Of a stretch of 64,000 bases of DNA, positions 41,397 through 50,451 are shown in pieces; positions within the stretch are counted from its first letter, which is position 1; the number at the start of each line of letters is the position of its first letter. Below the pieces are notes generated by a model. The model was not told the DNA's origin, searched no databases, and saw only the letters and a program-made list of their open reading frames with translations. The stretch comes from DATLZU01 sp035573855 (lineage in GTDB: Bacteria; Nitrospirota; Nitrospiria; Nitrospirales; Nitrospiraceae), in NCBI GenBank assembly GCA_035573855.1, contig DATLZU010000011.1, forward strand, positions 81,750-145,749, read 5' to 3'. The position numbers and the translations under genes were made by a program.

Positions 41397-42044
41397 TTAG
41401 CGCTTTTTATCCGCATCCAGAATGCTTTGGATGATTGTCTTCAGATTCTCGGGATCGATCTGCTCCACCTTGATGTTGCCGTCCAAGAGGATGGTGGGCG
41501 TCTGTTGCACTTTGATGCGCTCGCCCCATTTTCTCCCCTCTTCAAACGCTCTCGCCGGTTTGCCGCTGGCTAGACCGGCTTCGAACGCAACCGGATCGAG
41601 CCCCACTTCCTTGACCAATTTCTCTCGAATCAGACGATCGAAGATGTGCACGCGGTCCTGGTGAATGGTGCGGAAAATCGCCCGCTTCATCTCATTGCCT
41701 TTGCCCATGCTCTTGGCCTGTTCATACATGTCGAACACAGTCGGGAGTTTGCCTTGAATGACCGGAAAGCCCACCATGGTCACTTCCAACTTGCTGCCGA
41801 ATTCCTTCTCCAAAATCGGCAACCCCTCCGCGTCGAACCGATGGCAATGAGGGCAATAGAAATCCAGGAATTCCACCAACTTCACCTTGCCCGGCGTATG
41901 GCTGGAGGGCTCGTTCAACTCTTCGTACTTTCCTTTCAACTGAAGTGTGCCGGCCGCACCGAGGGAAGGTGCCCCTCCCCACACCGGTACTACCAGAAGC
42001 AGCCAGACCATTATCGGCCAAGCGGCGTGTCGTCGATCCGTCAT
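41397..42044 (-). CDS. DsbA-like periplasmic thiol-disulfide protein
   Basis: A protein of 215 residues with an N-terminal export signal (IMVWLLLVVPVWGGAPSLGAAG) and a DsbA/DsbG-type thioredoxin fold. Seen: the active site FYCPHCHRF near residue 71, a helical insertion (about 105-165), and the cis-proline region VQQTPTILLDG. The CPHC dipeptide is that of oxidase DsbA. It lies 47 bases upstream of the copper ATPase gene in the same direction, and thiol oxidation in the envelope is sensitive to copper. I chose ATG at 42044 because GGAG lies seven bases before it; a TTG at 42074 is the alternative. The divergent slp gene lies upstream. Confidence 0.88.
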   Translation of the reverse strand: MTDRRHAAWPIMVWLLLVVPVWGGAPSLGAAGTLQLKGKYEELNEPSSHTPGKVKLVEFLDFYCPHCHRFDAEGLPILEKEFGSKLEVTMVGFPVIQGKLPTVFDMYEQAKSMGKGNEMKRAIFRTIHQDRVHIFDRLIREKLVKEVGLDPVAFEAGLASGKPARAFEEGRKWGERIKVQQTPTILLDGNIKVEQIDPENLKTIIQSILDADKKR

Positions 42045-42127
42045 TTCGTCACTCCATTTGGGTACGCGTTCCAACGTGGCTATTATAATTCATGCGGCGG
42101 CGCAGCGTTTGCTTGTTATTTTTAGTT

Positions 42128-42133
42128 TATAAT
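42128..42133 (+). promoter_or_regulatory. -10 element of the slp gene
   Basis: A perfect TATAAT lies only six bases before the ATG at 42140, so the transcript should be leaderless or nearly so. No convincing -35 is visible 16-18 bases upstream. Confidence 0.45.
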
Positions 42134-42139
42134 GAGCAT

Positions 42140-42679
42140 ATGAGAGACAGGTTCGCGTGGCCAGTTCTGTGGCTCCTCCTGCCGGCGCTCCTCTCCGGAT
42201 GCGCATCCACCGCCCCTGAGCCGTATTCCGATCAAGCAGAACGCGTGTCGTTCACCGAGATCAAGGCCTCTCCGGAATCGCACAAAGGCCGGGTGGTCGT
42301 GTTGGGTGGAGAAGTGCTGGCGGCGAAACGGCTCAAAGAGGGAACGAGAATCGAAGTGTTGCAGCTTCCGCTCAACGGATCCAACGAGCCGGGAACCGAC
42401 CTGACCAAGTCACAAGGACGATTCGTGGCGATTCAGCGGGACTTCCTCGACCCCGCGACCGTACCGCCGGGAACGCGGGTGACGATCACGGGCGAGGTAA
42501 CCGGCTCCATCACGCTGCCGTTGGACGAAACGGAATACACCTATCCGGTGCTGGAAATCAAGAATTTGAAAGTCTGGCCCAGGACCGTGGACGGTCCCCT
42601 CCGCATCCGACCGCCCTACGGCCCCTATTGGGGGCCGCCTTATTGGGGCCCGTACTATTGGGGGCGATATCCCTACTAG
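42140..42679 (+). CDS. Slp-family outer-membrane lipoprotein
   Basis: A 179-residue lipoprotein. Seen: a signal peptide with lipobox LSGC (cysteine near residue 18), then the Slp-family body: FTEIKASPESHKGRVVVLGG, EGTRIEVLQLPLN, SQGRFVAIQRDFLDPA and GTRVTITGEVTG with YPVLEIKNLKVWP. The C terminus is rich in Y, P, W and G (PYGPYWGPPYWGPYYWG). Slp proteins in enterobacteria are starvation- or acid-induced outer-membrane lipoproteins. The gene is divergent from the DsbA-like gene and convergent with the TonB receptor gene. Confidence 0.9.
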   Translation: MRDRFAWPVLWLLLPALLSGCASTAPEPYSDQAERVSFTEIKASPESHKGRVVVLGGEVLAAKRLKEGTRIEVLQLPLNGSNEPGTDLTKSQGRFVAIQRDFLDPATVPPGTRVTITGEVTGSITLPLDETEYTYPVLEIKNLKVWPRTVDGPLRIRPPYGPYWGPPYWGPYYWGRYPY

Positions 42680-42719
42680 TAATCGCCACTCTTCGTCGCC
42701 ACGCCTTTGTTCTCGCTGT

Positions 42720-45014
42720 TCAGAACCTGTACTCGACCCCCGCGTAGCCGCTCACACCCTGCGCCGGATTGGCGAAACGAAAGAACGGGTCATTGACCAC
42801 AACCGCGCCGGCGTAGGTCTTGTCGGTCAAGTTCCTGCCCTCGGCAAAGAACATCAGGCGGTCATTCACATTCCATCCGGACCGCAAATGCAGGACGAAA
42901 TATGAAGGGGCCTTGACCGTGTTGAGGTAGTCCACATAGATGCCGGTCGGCACCCACTCGAAATTCGGGGCGATCCACCACCCGCGCGGATGATCGTAGC
43001 GAACCTCGTAGGCCAGGCTATGCTCCGGAGCACCGGCGACCCGATTGCCGCTCTTGGCGATCGGTACGTTGGCCGGACCGCCCGCCGCCACCGCTCCGAC
43101 CACGTCATCCGTGAACTTGAAGAGCGACCAGGTATAGGCGGCACGCATGGTGACCTGATCAACCCTTCCTCCGGGTCCGCTGGCAAACATGCCGCGAGTG
43201 ACGACGGCACTGGCCCCAGCCTCAATGCCCGTATGGCGCGTGCGGTTCGCGTTTCGGAAGGTATTCGTGTTGTTCACGATGTTGGTCAGAATTTCCTTTT
43301 CCATTTCCAGGTTGTACACCGTGAGATCCCATGTGTAGCGTCGATCAGTCGATGTCCCTCGATGCCCCAGTTCGAATTGCCACGCACGCTGAGCGTCGAG
43401 ATTGAGAAATCCGGTGTTGCCGCTGCCATCGGCATTGAACGCCGATAACAATTCCAGATTCAGCGGCGCTTCGTAGGCCCGGCTGGCGTTGAAATAGAGT
43501 TGCGATGTCGGCGAGGTCCGGTACACGAAGCCGACTTTGGGGTTCAACGCATCGAACTGCGCCAGTGGCTGTCGCGTGGTTTGCAGCACGGACGGTGTCG
43601 TTTGCGTCGCCGGAAATCCGACCGGTCCGAAGTTCTGGACGTTCCCTTGCCGGCTCGAATAATCCCACCGGCCGCCGACGACCAGCGTCAAACGCTCCGT
43701 CGCGTCGAACTGGTCTTCGGCATAGGCGCCGAAATAGAGCGTTCGAAGAAACGCGTTCTGGGTCATCGCGCCGATGCTGCCATTGATGTTGACAAAGCGG
43801 GTTTGGTGTTGGTCACCATAGCGGGGCTGGACGCCGACGACGAAAACGTTCTCGTGTCCGAACAATCGGTTGGCGTTCCGATAGCGGATTTCGCCGCCCA
43901 CGTTGTTGTTATCTTGCCGAATGGTCTGGAAGATCGGGTGATCGAGATATTGATACGAATAGTATGGGATGATCTCGATGAACTGATCGGCGGCGAACTC
44001 GTTGCGGTAGGCCACGCCGATCCGCTGCAGATTGTAATAGCGGCCGTATTTGCAGGTTTGATTGTCCAGGTTGCAGGCGAAGAAATTGCCACCGGCCGGG
44101 TTCGCCCCCGGCGTCCGCCCGCCCGCCTGCTGCGGATTGGCAAACAGTTGCGCGTTGGTCAACGCCCCCGGGATACGTTCCGATACGTTGGCTTGCAGGA
44201 AGTAGGCGCGGATTCCCTGGTACAAGCCCAGTTGCAGGCCGAGGTTCGCATTGATGCGCTGTCGGCCCTGCTGGCTATTGTCCTGAAACCCATCCTGGCG
44301 GTTGCCGGAGACGCTGATGTAGTAATCCGCCGTTGCGTTCATGGTACCGACCTTGAACGGTAGGACCTTGCCACTGGACACTTGCCCCATGTACATGCCG
44401 AAGCTCCCGCCCATGCCCCGCATCTGCAGGATCGACGCGCTGTAGCCGGTCCTCGGCACGAAGTTGATCGCGCCGCCGATCGTGTTGGCCCCGTATCGCA
44501 AGGCATTCGCTCCCTTGTAAATTTCAATCCGCTCGTAGGCCATGAGGTCGATGGCCTCGAAGTCCGAGAATCCGTCCGCATCGCCGAAAAAGATTCCGTT
44601 GATCAGGATGTTGATGCCGCGGTGGTGGAAATTGTTTCGCAGCGAGGTTCCGCGGATCTGAAACTGCCCTTCATCCGCACCGAAGCGGGATTGAAAGCGG
44701 ACGCCCGGCGCGAATTGCAGCACATCCTGCAGGTTCAACTGGCGCGACTCCACGATCTGTTTTTCTTCGATGAGAATGTTGCTACCAGGACGCCGCGCGA
44801 ACTCCTTCCTGACATCTTCGACGTTCTCGATCTTCTGCCCTTCGATACGAACATCTTCCATGACGACATCGGGGGCCGATTCCTGTTCTTGCGCGGCGGC
44901 CGGTGCCCCCGCCGCGACCATGCTCATGCCCACCGCACTCCATGCCACGATCATGAAAATAATAATAACGCGGTACGCCCGGCGGACATTCCGCCGGAGA
45001 CTCGGCAGACGCAT
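42720..45014 (-). CDS. TonB-dependent outer-membrane receptor (FecA-like)
   Basis: A 764-residue receptor. Seen: an export signal (VIIIFMIVAWSAVGMSMVAAG), a plug with LNLQDVLQFAPGVRFQSRFG, GQFQIRGTSLRNNFHHRGINILING and YERIEIYKGANALRYGANTIGGAINF, and a barrel that ends in the aromatic YRF signature. FHHRG in the plug and a CNLDNQTCKYG loop are notable as possible metal ligands. It is the last gene of the minus-strand operon with TonB, two TlpA proteins, a BNR propeller and two CAWxC proteins. Substrate is likely a metal or metal chelate; copper is plausible from the neighbouring copper ATPase but is not proven. Confidence 0.92.
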   Translation of the reverse strand: MRLPSLRRNVRRAYRVIIIFMIVAWSAVGMSMVAAGAPAAAQEQESAPDVVMEDVRIEGQKIENVEDVRKEFARRPGSNILIEEKQIVESRQLNLQDVLQFAPGVRFQSRFGADEGQFQIRGTSLRNNFHHRGINILINGIFFGDADGFSDFEAIDLMAYERIEIYKGANALRYGANTIGGAINFVPRTGYSASILQMRGMGGSFGMYMGQVSSGKVLPFKVGTMNATADYYISVSGNRQDGFQDNSQQGRQRINANLGLQLGLYQGIRAYFLQANVSERIPGALTNAQLFANPQQAGGRTPGANPAGGNFFACNLDNQTCKYGRYYNLQRIGVAYRNEFAADQFIEIIPYYSYQYLDHPIFQTIRQDNNNVGGEIRYRNANRLFGHENVFVVGVQPRYGDQHQTRFVNINGSIGAMTQNAFLRTLYFGAYAEDQFDATERLTLVVGGRWDYSSRQGNVQNFGPVGFPATQTTPSVLQTTRQPLAQFDALNPKVGFVYRTSPTSQLYFNASRAYEAPLNLELLSAFNADGSGNTGFLNLDAQRAWQFELGHRGTSTDRRYTWDLTVYNLEMEKEILTNIVNNTNTFRNANRTRHTGIEAGASAVVTRGMFASGPGGRVDQVTMRAAYTWSLFKFTDDVVGAVAAGGPANVPIAKSGNRVAGAPEHSLAYEVRYDHPRGWWIAPNFEWVPTGIYVDYLNTVKAPSYFVLHLRSGWNVNDRLMFFAEGRNLTDKTYAGAVVVNDPFFRFANPAQGVSGYAGVEYRF

Positions 45015-45057
45015 AATCTCCTCCTCGCATGAACTCGGGAACGTTGAAGCAGACGGG

Positions 45058-45429
45058 CTAACGGCTGAGTCGAGACAGGGGCGGGGAGCGGGAACAGCCC
45101 GACCGCAGATCGGCGAGCGGCGGTAACCAGGAGGTCGGCAAGAGAAAGCCGATGAGCAGCAGAAGAATCGGCAGGCCCGCGCGGGACGGCATGAGAGATG
45201 CCGAGAGATCGGCCTGGCAGGCCCAGGCGCAAAGCGGAGAATGGGTCAGGCCGTTCTGGTTGTGGTGGCCGTGCTGATGAGGGTGCGCCTGCCCGGCCTG
45301 CGGACCGGCATCGGGCGGACAAGAGACCGCCGCAACGCTCAGAACAACGTAAAGGGCGATCAGCACGAGAGCAAAAACGCCGGTGGCGCCGGGGATCGGT
45401 ACAGAACGTTGAGCGCTCTTCCCGTGCAT
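45058..45429 (-). CDS. Small membrane protein with CAWxCxA motif (copy 1, DUF2946-like)
   Basis: A 123-residue protein. Seen: an N-terminal membrane segment (VFALVLIALYVVLSVAAVSC), a histidine-rich stretch (HPHQHGHHNQNG), LCAWACQADLSAS near residue 70, a second membrane segment (LPILLLLIGFLL), and a C-terminal SRSPPLSRLSR. The gene at 50452 has a related layout (HDLQHAAHHAAG, ICAWMCAAG, RGPPPVLSL). Cysteines and histidines suggest metal binding. It sits between the tonB gene and the receptor gene, spaced 25 and 43 bases. DUF2946 is a possible name; the match is weak. Confidence 0.65.
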   Translation of the reverse strand: MHGKSAQRSVPIPGATGVFALVLIALYVVLSVAAVSCPPDAGPQAGQAHPHQHGHHNQNGLTHSPLCAWACQADLSASLMPSRAGLPILLLLIGFLLPTSWLPPLADLRSGCSRSPPLSRLSR

Positions 45430-45454
45430 GTGGCCGCCCTTATGCGCACTCGCC

Positions 45455-46648
45455 TTATCGCAAGGCATAACTGATCGGAATCTGCACCACAACTTCGGGG
45501 CGCCCGAGCGGATGTTTCAGATGCAACGGACAGACCCTACGCACTAGCTCCATTGCATCCTGGTCCAAGACCTCGTAGCCAGAACTTTTTTGGATTCGCA
45601 GATCCCCAAGATGGCCATCTTCCCGGATGACCGCTGTCAACACTACTTTCCCTTCCCATCCGTTCAGCCTGGCTTCAAGGGGGTACCGTTTCAACTCCGC
45701 CACCCGACGCCACAACGATTCCGCGAGCCAACTATAATCCGCTTTTGCCGCGGGAGCGGAGCGAGGAGTGAGAGCAACCGGCGAAGCGGCCTCCTGCGCC
45801 GACGGAACGGGAACCTCGGGCTCGTTACGGTCAGTCACCGCGGACCTGGCTGGCGGTCCGGCCTTCGCTTGTGCGGGCGCTGGATCAGGAATCGGCACAG
45901 GATGGCGGGTGACAGGTGTCACAGCCGATTGCTCCACCACCGGCGGCCGCTCGATTGCCACTGCTGATTGCGTCGGCGCTGTGGCGATGGGAGTGATCGA
46001 GGTCGGCTCCGGCTGCTGAATGACCGACGGCATGGCAGCCACGATGGACGATTTCTGGACCACCGGTTGGGCTTCAGTTGTCTCCGCCTCGGTCCGACGA
46101 ACTGGCTGAGACAATACCTCCAAGGTTTGGACGTTCGTTCCCTGTTGAATCGGTTCTACCGCACGGACCATGTGGTGTTCCGCAACTTGTTGAACAGGGA
46201 CACGTTCTCTCAGTACCATCTCGGTCGGTTGGACCGGTTGGGAGGGTATCGATTGGGGTTCGACCTCCATGACCGGAGTGACCGGTTGAACGCGCGTGAC
46301 CACTTGGCGGATCTGCCGTTCGATCGTCTCAACATGCCGGACGATCGGTTGCGGCGACGGCCAGACCCGTTCGACTGAAGCCGGCTGCGTGTGTGGTTGC
46401 GGGGGTTGCGATGGCGGTGTCGCCCTCGTCATGCGCATCGGTTCGGCGGCGACATCCTTCTGTTGGAGCGCCTCGACCAGCGACACCTCCCATCGAAAGG
46501 GTTCCTTTTCCGGCGCCGGGCGCAGATTCGTCATAACACCGAGTGACACGGCCGCGACGAAAGCATGGAGCAGCACGGAGCACGTCCAACCTAGCGCCCA
46601 TCGCCGCCGCTCGAAGGACGTAACCACCCAATGTTCCGGTCCGTTCAT
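45455..46648 (-). CDS. tonB: TonB energy-transducing protein
   Basis: A 397-residue protein. Seen: a short cytoplasmic start, one membrane helix (about residues 18-40), a long low-complexity periplasmic part rich in P, Q, V and T, and a C-terminal TonB domain (about 315-397) with YPLEARLNGWEGKVVLTAVI, the REDGHLGDLRIQKSSGY turn and the RP-E-VVVQIPISY strand. It links the inner-membrane ExbBD motor to outer-membrane receptors. ExbB and ExbD are not in this window. The start overlaps the stop of the upstream TlpA gene (ATGA at 46645-46648). A dedicated TonB next to a receptor suggests a specialised uptake system. Confidence 0.92.
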   Translation of the reverse strand: MNGPEHWVVTSFERRRWALGWTCSVLLHAFVAAVSLGVMTNLRPAPEKEPFRWEVSLVEALQQKDVAAEPMRMTRATPPSQPPQPHTQPASVERVWPSPQPIVRHVETIERQIRQVVTRVQPVTPVMEVEPQSIPSQPVQPTEMVLRERVPVQQVAEHHMVRAVEPIQQGTNVQTLEVLSQPVRRTEAETTEAQPVVQKSSIVAAMPSVIQQPEPTSITPIATAPTQSAVAIERPPVVEQSAVTPVTRHPVPIPDPAPAQAKAGPPARSAVTDRNEPEVPVPSAQEAASPVALTPRSAPAAKADYSWLAESLWRRVAELKRYPLEARLNGWEGKVVLTAVIREDGHLGDLRIQKSSGYEVLDQDAMELVRRVCPLHLKHPLGRPEVVVQIPISYALR

Positions 46649-47190
46649 CGAGGAGCCTCCGTCAAGTGTTCAAACAGGGTCATCATGGCCGGACCGTCCC
46701 ATTCCCGGGGACCGACCGCGCGACCCACCCAACGGCCGTTCCGATCGATCACAACCGTCGTCGGCAATCCCCGCACACCAAAGGCCGCACTGACGTCCCG
46801 GGTCTCGTCCAGCAGAATGGGAAACTCCAAGTTCAGCGTCCGCGCAAAATGCCGAATCGCTTCCGGCTCCCGGTCGGCCGTCACAGCCAGCACTTCAAAC
46901 CGGCGATCGCTCAAACTCCGCCGGAGCCGCTGAAGGGCCGGCATTTCATCTTTGCAGGGCCCGCACCACGTCGCCCAAAAATTGACCAGCACGATCTTGC
47001 CGCGGAGACTGGCGGAATCCACCGTGCGCCCATCGAGGGTGGTCATGGCGAACGGCGGCGCCGGCGGCGCTCCGGTGATCCGTTGCACCCCTGCGGCCCA
47101 ATAGGGATCGAGGCGGTCTACCGAGGCCGCGCCCGGTGAGCCGAATGCCGCGAGCACGACCACGGCGGCAATGACCCGTGAGATTCTCAT
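46645..47190 (-). CDS. TlpA/ResA-type periplasmic thioredoxin (copy 1)
   Basis: A 181-residue exported thioredoxin-fold protein. Seen: a signal peptide (VIAAVVVLAAFGSPGAAS), PPFAMTTLDGRTVDSASLRGK, the active site NFWATWCGPCKDEM, and the cis-proline region GVRGLPTTVVIDRNG. TlpA/ResA proteins reduce thiols on periplasmic metal proteins, including cytochrome c and copper chaperones. It overlaps the upstream BNR gene by four bases (47187-47190) and the tonB gene by four bases, so all three are translationally coupled. I chose ATG at 47190, since the frame before it lacks protein-like sequence. Confidence 0.9.
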   Translation of the reverse strand: MRISRVIAAVVVLAAFGSPGAASVDRLDPYWAAGVQRITGAPPAPPFAMTTLDGRTVDSASLRGKIVLVNFWATWCGPCKDEMPALQRLRRSLSDRRFEVLAVTADREPEAIRHFARTLNLEFPILLDETRDVSAAFGVRGLPTTVVIDRNGRWVGRAVGPREWDGPAMMTLFEHLTEAPR

Positions 47191-48494
47191 GACGGGTGCC
47201 TCGTTTCGCTCACCGGCAGCCGGCCTTGCCGCACCACAATCCGAGTGTGGGGGAAAGCATGTTCCACCCAACTCACGGCGAAGCGACCGTCGTCATGAAC
47301 AGCCACCGCCGGCTGTTCCGCCTTGGCGCCCTCGCTTAAGGTCACGACTGGGCCGAAACTGCGACCACGATCTTCTGAGACGCGCATCACCACTCGCTTC
47401 CGCACACCGGTCACTTCTTCCCACACTGCGATCACCGCCCCGTCCGGATGGACCGCCATTCGCAGATGATCAGGCAAGGCCGTCGTCGAAGTATGAAGAG
47501 AGACCGGTTCGGAAAAGGTCAGGCCCCGGTCATCCGATGTCGCCAGGTAGATGCGCGGCTGCTCATCCGTGCCTTCGGTGTACCAACCGACATACAGTCG
47601 TCCCTGAGGGTCGAACGCAATAGACGGGCCGCGATGAGGACAGGCATCGAACACCCATCCGTCCCTGCTTACCCGCATCGGCTGCGAGAACGTCGCGCCC
47701 TTGTCCGTTGAGCTCGCCACCACGATGTCGCGGACATTCCCGGGAAAGGTCTTGCGCCACGCAACCCACAACGTGCCGTCCGGAGCCAGCGCCGCCATGG
47801 GACGGCAACAGGGGCAGGCCATCCCGTCGATGACGATGTTGGCGCCGATCGTCGCGCCCTTGTCGCGGGAACAGGCGAAGACGGCGCTCGCCCCGCTTCT
47901 ATCCTTCGCCCGCCCATCCAGCCACGCCACATAGACGCGTCCATCCGCGTCCGCCGACACATCTTCAAACGTGTGGCTGATCGCTTGACCGTCGTCATTG
48001 ACGAGGACCGGGTGCTCAAAGGTGCGGCCCCCGTCCATGGAGCGTGCCAGGTACAAGTCCGAGGCAAAGAGCGCCCCGGCAGTCCGGTTGGGCGCTGACC
48101 ACGTGACGTAGAGTTCGCCCTCCGGCCCTGTCGCCAATCCGGGGGACTGATGCAGCGCCTCGGGTCCGGCTCCATCGGGATTGACTCGTACCGGCGGCAA
48201 GAGCGGCTGTCCGTCGGGACCAACGCGGAGGAGGTCCACTTCACCGGTTGTCGCATGCTTTTCGAACCAGGCGACGTGCAGCAAACCGGTTCGATCGAAG
48301 CGGATCGCCGGCGGAGAAACCGGTCCCGGACCCTCACGAACGGTGCTCTTTGCTTCCAGCAACGGCACCGTCCGATCCTGGGCAGCGTGAACGAAGGCGG
48401 CGCCCAAGGCCCCACCCAGCCCGAACGTAAGCGAAAGAACGAGCGGGCAGCCACCCGCCGGCCGTATTCCGATGCGCTGCTCCTGACTGACCAT
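47187..48494 (-). CDS. BNR/sialidase-fold propeller protein with CxCC motif
   Basis: A 435-residue exported protein. Seen: a signal segment (CPLVLSLTFGLGGALGAAFVHA), then repeated bladed units with Asp-box-like S/T-x-D-x-G-x-T/R-F patterns (SMDGGRTFEHP, SRDKGATIGAN, STDKGATFSQP, SDDRGLTFSEP, SEDRGRSFGPV). Between two blades lies GMACPCCRP, a likely metal- or thiol-active site. True sialidases keep an RIP/Y motif and catalytic residues, which I do not see, so glycosidase activity is doubtful. It is coupled to a TlpA thioredoxin on each side: its stop overlaps one, and its start lies four bases after the other's stop. Confidence 0.82.
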   Translation of the reverse strand: MVSQEQRIGIRPAGGCPLVLSLTFGLGGALGAAFVHAAQDRTVPLLEAKSTVREGPGPVSPPAIRFDRTGLLHVAWFEKHATTGEVDLLRVGPDGQPLLPPVRVNPDGAGPEALHQSPGLATGPEGELYVTWSAPNRTAGALFASDLYLARSMDGGRTFEHPVLVNDDGQAISHTFEDVSADADGRVYVAWLDGRAKDRSGASAVFACSRDKGATIGANIVIDGMACPCCRPMAALAPDGTLWVAWRKTFPGNVRDIVVASSTDKGATFSQPMRVSRDGWVFDACPHRGPSIAFDPQGRLYVGWYTEGTDEQPRIYLATSDDRGLTFSEPVSLHTSTTALPDHLRMAVHPDGAVIAVWEEVTGVRKRVVMRVSEDRGRSFGPVVTLSEGAKAEQPAVAVHDDGRFAVSWVEHAFPHTRIVVRQGRLPVSETRHPS

Positions 48495-48498
48495 ACGC

Positions 48499-49047
48499 TT
48501 ACCGTGCCGACGCTGCCTTGAGCTCACCGGCCGCTTGGATGCGGCTGACGACTTCATGGATCTTTTGCTCGGTCAACAAGCCTCCCTTGAGGTATTCCCG
48601 CACCACGCCGAACTCGTCGATGAACACACTGACCGGCAGGCCAAACACCCCGAACTGGTTTGCCACGTGGTTGTCGCGATCCAGCAACACCGGGAACGTA
48701 TGGCCATAGGCTCGAATATGGTCCCGGACCTTCGCCTCATCTTCCAGTTCGTTGACAGCCAGGACGACGAACCCCTTGTCACGCAGCCGGTCGTAGGTCG
48801 CTTGCATGGCCGGCATCTCGGTCGTGCAGGGCTTGCACCAGGTCGCCCAGAAATTCACCAGCACGACCTTGCCTCGATACTGGCTCAGACTATGGGTGTG
48901 GCCGTTCAGGTCGGTCAGGCTGAAGTCCGCGGCCGGCGTGCCGACGACCGGAGGCCGTCCGGACATCCCCCATGCCACATCTGCCACTTGGTTGGACACA
49001 AAAATTAATCCTGTCACGATCATGACAGCAATCAGGAGCGCTCTCAT
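48499..49047 (-). CDS. TlpA/ResA-type periplasmic thioredoxin (copy 2)
   Basis: A 182-residue exported thioredoxin-fold protein. Seen: a signal segment (RALLIAVMIVTGLIFVSNQVA), PAADFSLTDLNGHTHSLSQYRGK, the active site NFWATWCKPCTTEM, and the cis-proline region FGLPVSVFIDEFG. It differs from the downstream copy in the active-site dipeptide (CKPC against CGPC), so the two may have different redox potentials or partners. I chose ATG at 49047, seven bases after AGGGGG; an in-frame ATG at 49053 is too close to that site. It lies between the outer-membrane barrel gene and the BNR gene. Confidence 0.9.
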   Translation of the reverse strand: MRALLIAVMIVTGLIFVSNQVADVAWGMSGRPPVVGTPAADFSLTDLNGHTHSLSQYRGKVVLVNFWATWCKPCTTEMPAMQATYDRLRDKGFVVLAVNELEDEAKVRDHIRAYGHTFPVLLDRDNHVANQFGVFGLPVSVFIDEFGVVREYLKGGLLTEQKIHEVVSRIQAAGELKAASAR

Positions 49048-49089
49048 AACCATCCCCCTTTGGGCGACTTCGCCCGGACAACTCTGGAA

Positions 49090-50208
49090 CTAGGGTTTGA
49101 CCATCTGAAATGACTTGGTCATTCCGAAGACGAAACTGGTCCCCTGCGCCAGATTGTTGTTGGCATCCCGCGCAACCGGAATCTGCGAATAGAAATACAC
49201 CGACGTCATGCTGGCCCAGTCGGCCTCGATCAGCGAACCGAGGTTGATCTGAAAGCCCGGCGTATAGGCCAAATAGGTGGAGCCAGTGTTCGGGACTCGA
49301 CGGTCTCTGATGACCGGATCGATCTCAATTGTTTCACCGGGAAATCCCCCGTCTGCAGGAATCCGTGACCGTTCCAACGACGCGCTGATATTGTCATGCA
49401 CCAGATACCGATAGTTGAGCTGGTTGGTCAGCACCAACCACGGGACGGTCACCAGGTTGAGCCCTACGTTGAGGAGGTACTCGTCGCCGAATTGGTACCC
49501 GTCGTTGTTCCGGAAGGTGTGCCGGTAGCTGCCGAAGGCAAATTGATTCAGACGATGGGGAATCAACTCATAGGTCTGGTAGATCGTCCCGATCAACCCC
49601 ACGTTGCCTCGTCCGAGCTGCGTCGGCGACTCCATAATCCCGCCGCCGCTGTCCCTCGCCCGCGTGTCGCCTGTGGGCAGATCCACCCCAAACCCCAACA
49701 CCACCATGCTTCTCAGCGTCGGGAACACGTTATACTTGGCGGTGACCCTGATATCCCCGATCCCGTTATCCGCAAAGTGAACGGGCTCGCCCTCGCCGAT
49801 AGGGCCTTCCTCACCAAGGCCATCGAGGTGGCCGTGCTTCCGCTTGAGATACGGGATCGTCAGTTGCAACCCGAACCGGTCCGTCACACCGTAGTTGAGA
49901 TCCAAGGTATAGGTCTGCGTAATGGTCCGCGTCTCGCGATGATGGTCCAGAATCAGCCGCCGCTGTTCCTGATTGATAGCGGGTATGATGCCAGAGGTCC
50001 CGCCGAGCAACCGCATCGGTGTATAGTTGTAAATGCCGTTGATCGTCAGTAGGCCTTGCTGCGGCACCTGCTGTTGAGAGCCGATGACGACGAAGCAGGT
50101 GACCGCTCCGCAAGACGCCTGGACACGGGATGACTCCGCAAGGCTGCACAAGATGATCGTGAGAAAGCCAAATAAGATGACTGCGCATTTCCTCGTCGTT
50201 TCGCCCAT
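49090..50208 (-). CDS. Outer-membrane beta-barrel protein, unknown specificity
   Basis: A 372-residue predicted outer-membrane protein. Seen: a signal peptide (CAVILFGFLTIILCSLAESSRVQA), a C-A-V-C-like SCGAVTCFVV stretch at the mature N terminus, alternating beta-strand patterns throughout (QTYTLDLNYGVTDRFGLQLTIPYL, VTAKYNVFPTLRSMVVLGFGVDLPTG) and a final strand with TSFVFGMTKSFQMVKP. It resembles channel-forming proteins of the phenol-degradation MetA / transporter type. The N-terminal two-cysteine motif is unusual for barrels. GGAG lies seven bases before the start ATG at 50208. It is in the TonB/TlpA/BNR operon, 243 bases after the second CAWxC gene. Confidence 0.75.
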   Translation of the reverse strand: MGETTRKCAVILFGFLTIILCSLAESSRVQASCGAVTCFVVIGSQQQVPQQGLLTINGIYNYTPMRLLGGTSGIIPAINQEQRRLILDHHRETRTITQTYTLDLNYGVTDRFGLQLTIPYLKRKHGHLDGLGEEGPIGEGEPVHFADNGIGDIRVTAKYNVFPTLRSMVVLGFGVDLPTGDTRARDSGGGIMESPTQLGRGNVGLIGTIYQTYELIPHRLNQFAFGSYRHTFRNNDGYQFGDEYLLNVGLNLVTVPWLVLTNQLNYRYLVHDNISASLERSRIPADGGFPGETIEIDPVIRDRRVPNTGSTYLAYTPGFQINLGSLIEADWASMTSVYFYSQIPVARDANNNLAQGTSFVFGMTKSFQMVKP

Positions 50209-50451
50209 GTTTGCTCCATCTCATCGCACCGGCCCTTGTCGCGACGGCCACACACCGGCACTGAAGCCCCGCGAATGCTGGTTGACTATGGGCTGAAGGC
50301 GTGCGCATCATCATGTCTCCGGTGTTGAGAGACCTTTCACGGAGAGCCTTTCTCGGCTGGCCGAACGGCTAACCATACGGCTCCGTTCTTCATTGGGCCG
50401 GCCGACTCCACAAACATGACCGACCTTCAACCCGGTTGTCTCTGTGACGAA

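Noticed and set aside
47187..48494. Sialidase activity of the BNR protein
   Set aside because: Asp-box-like repeats are present, but no RIP/Y motif or catalytic triad was seen; the CPCC site and thioredoxin neighbours suggest another role.
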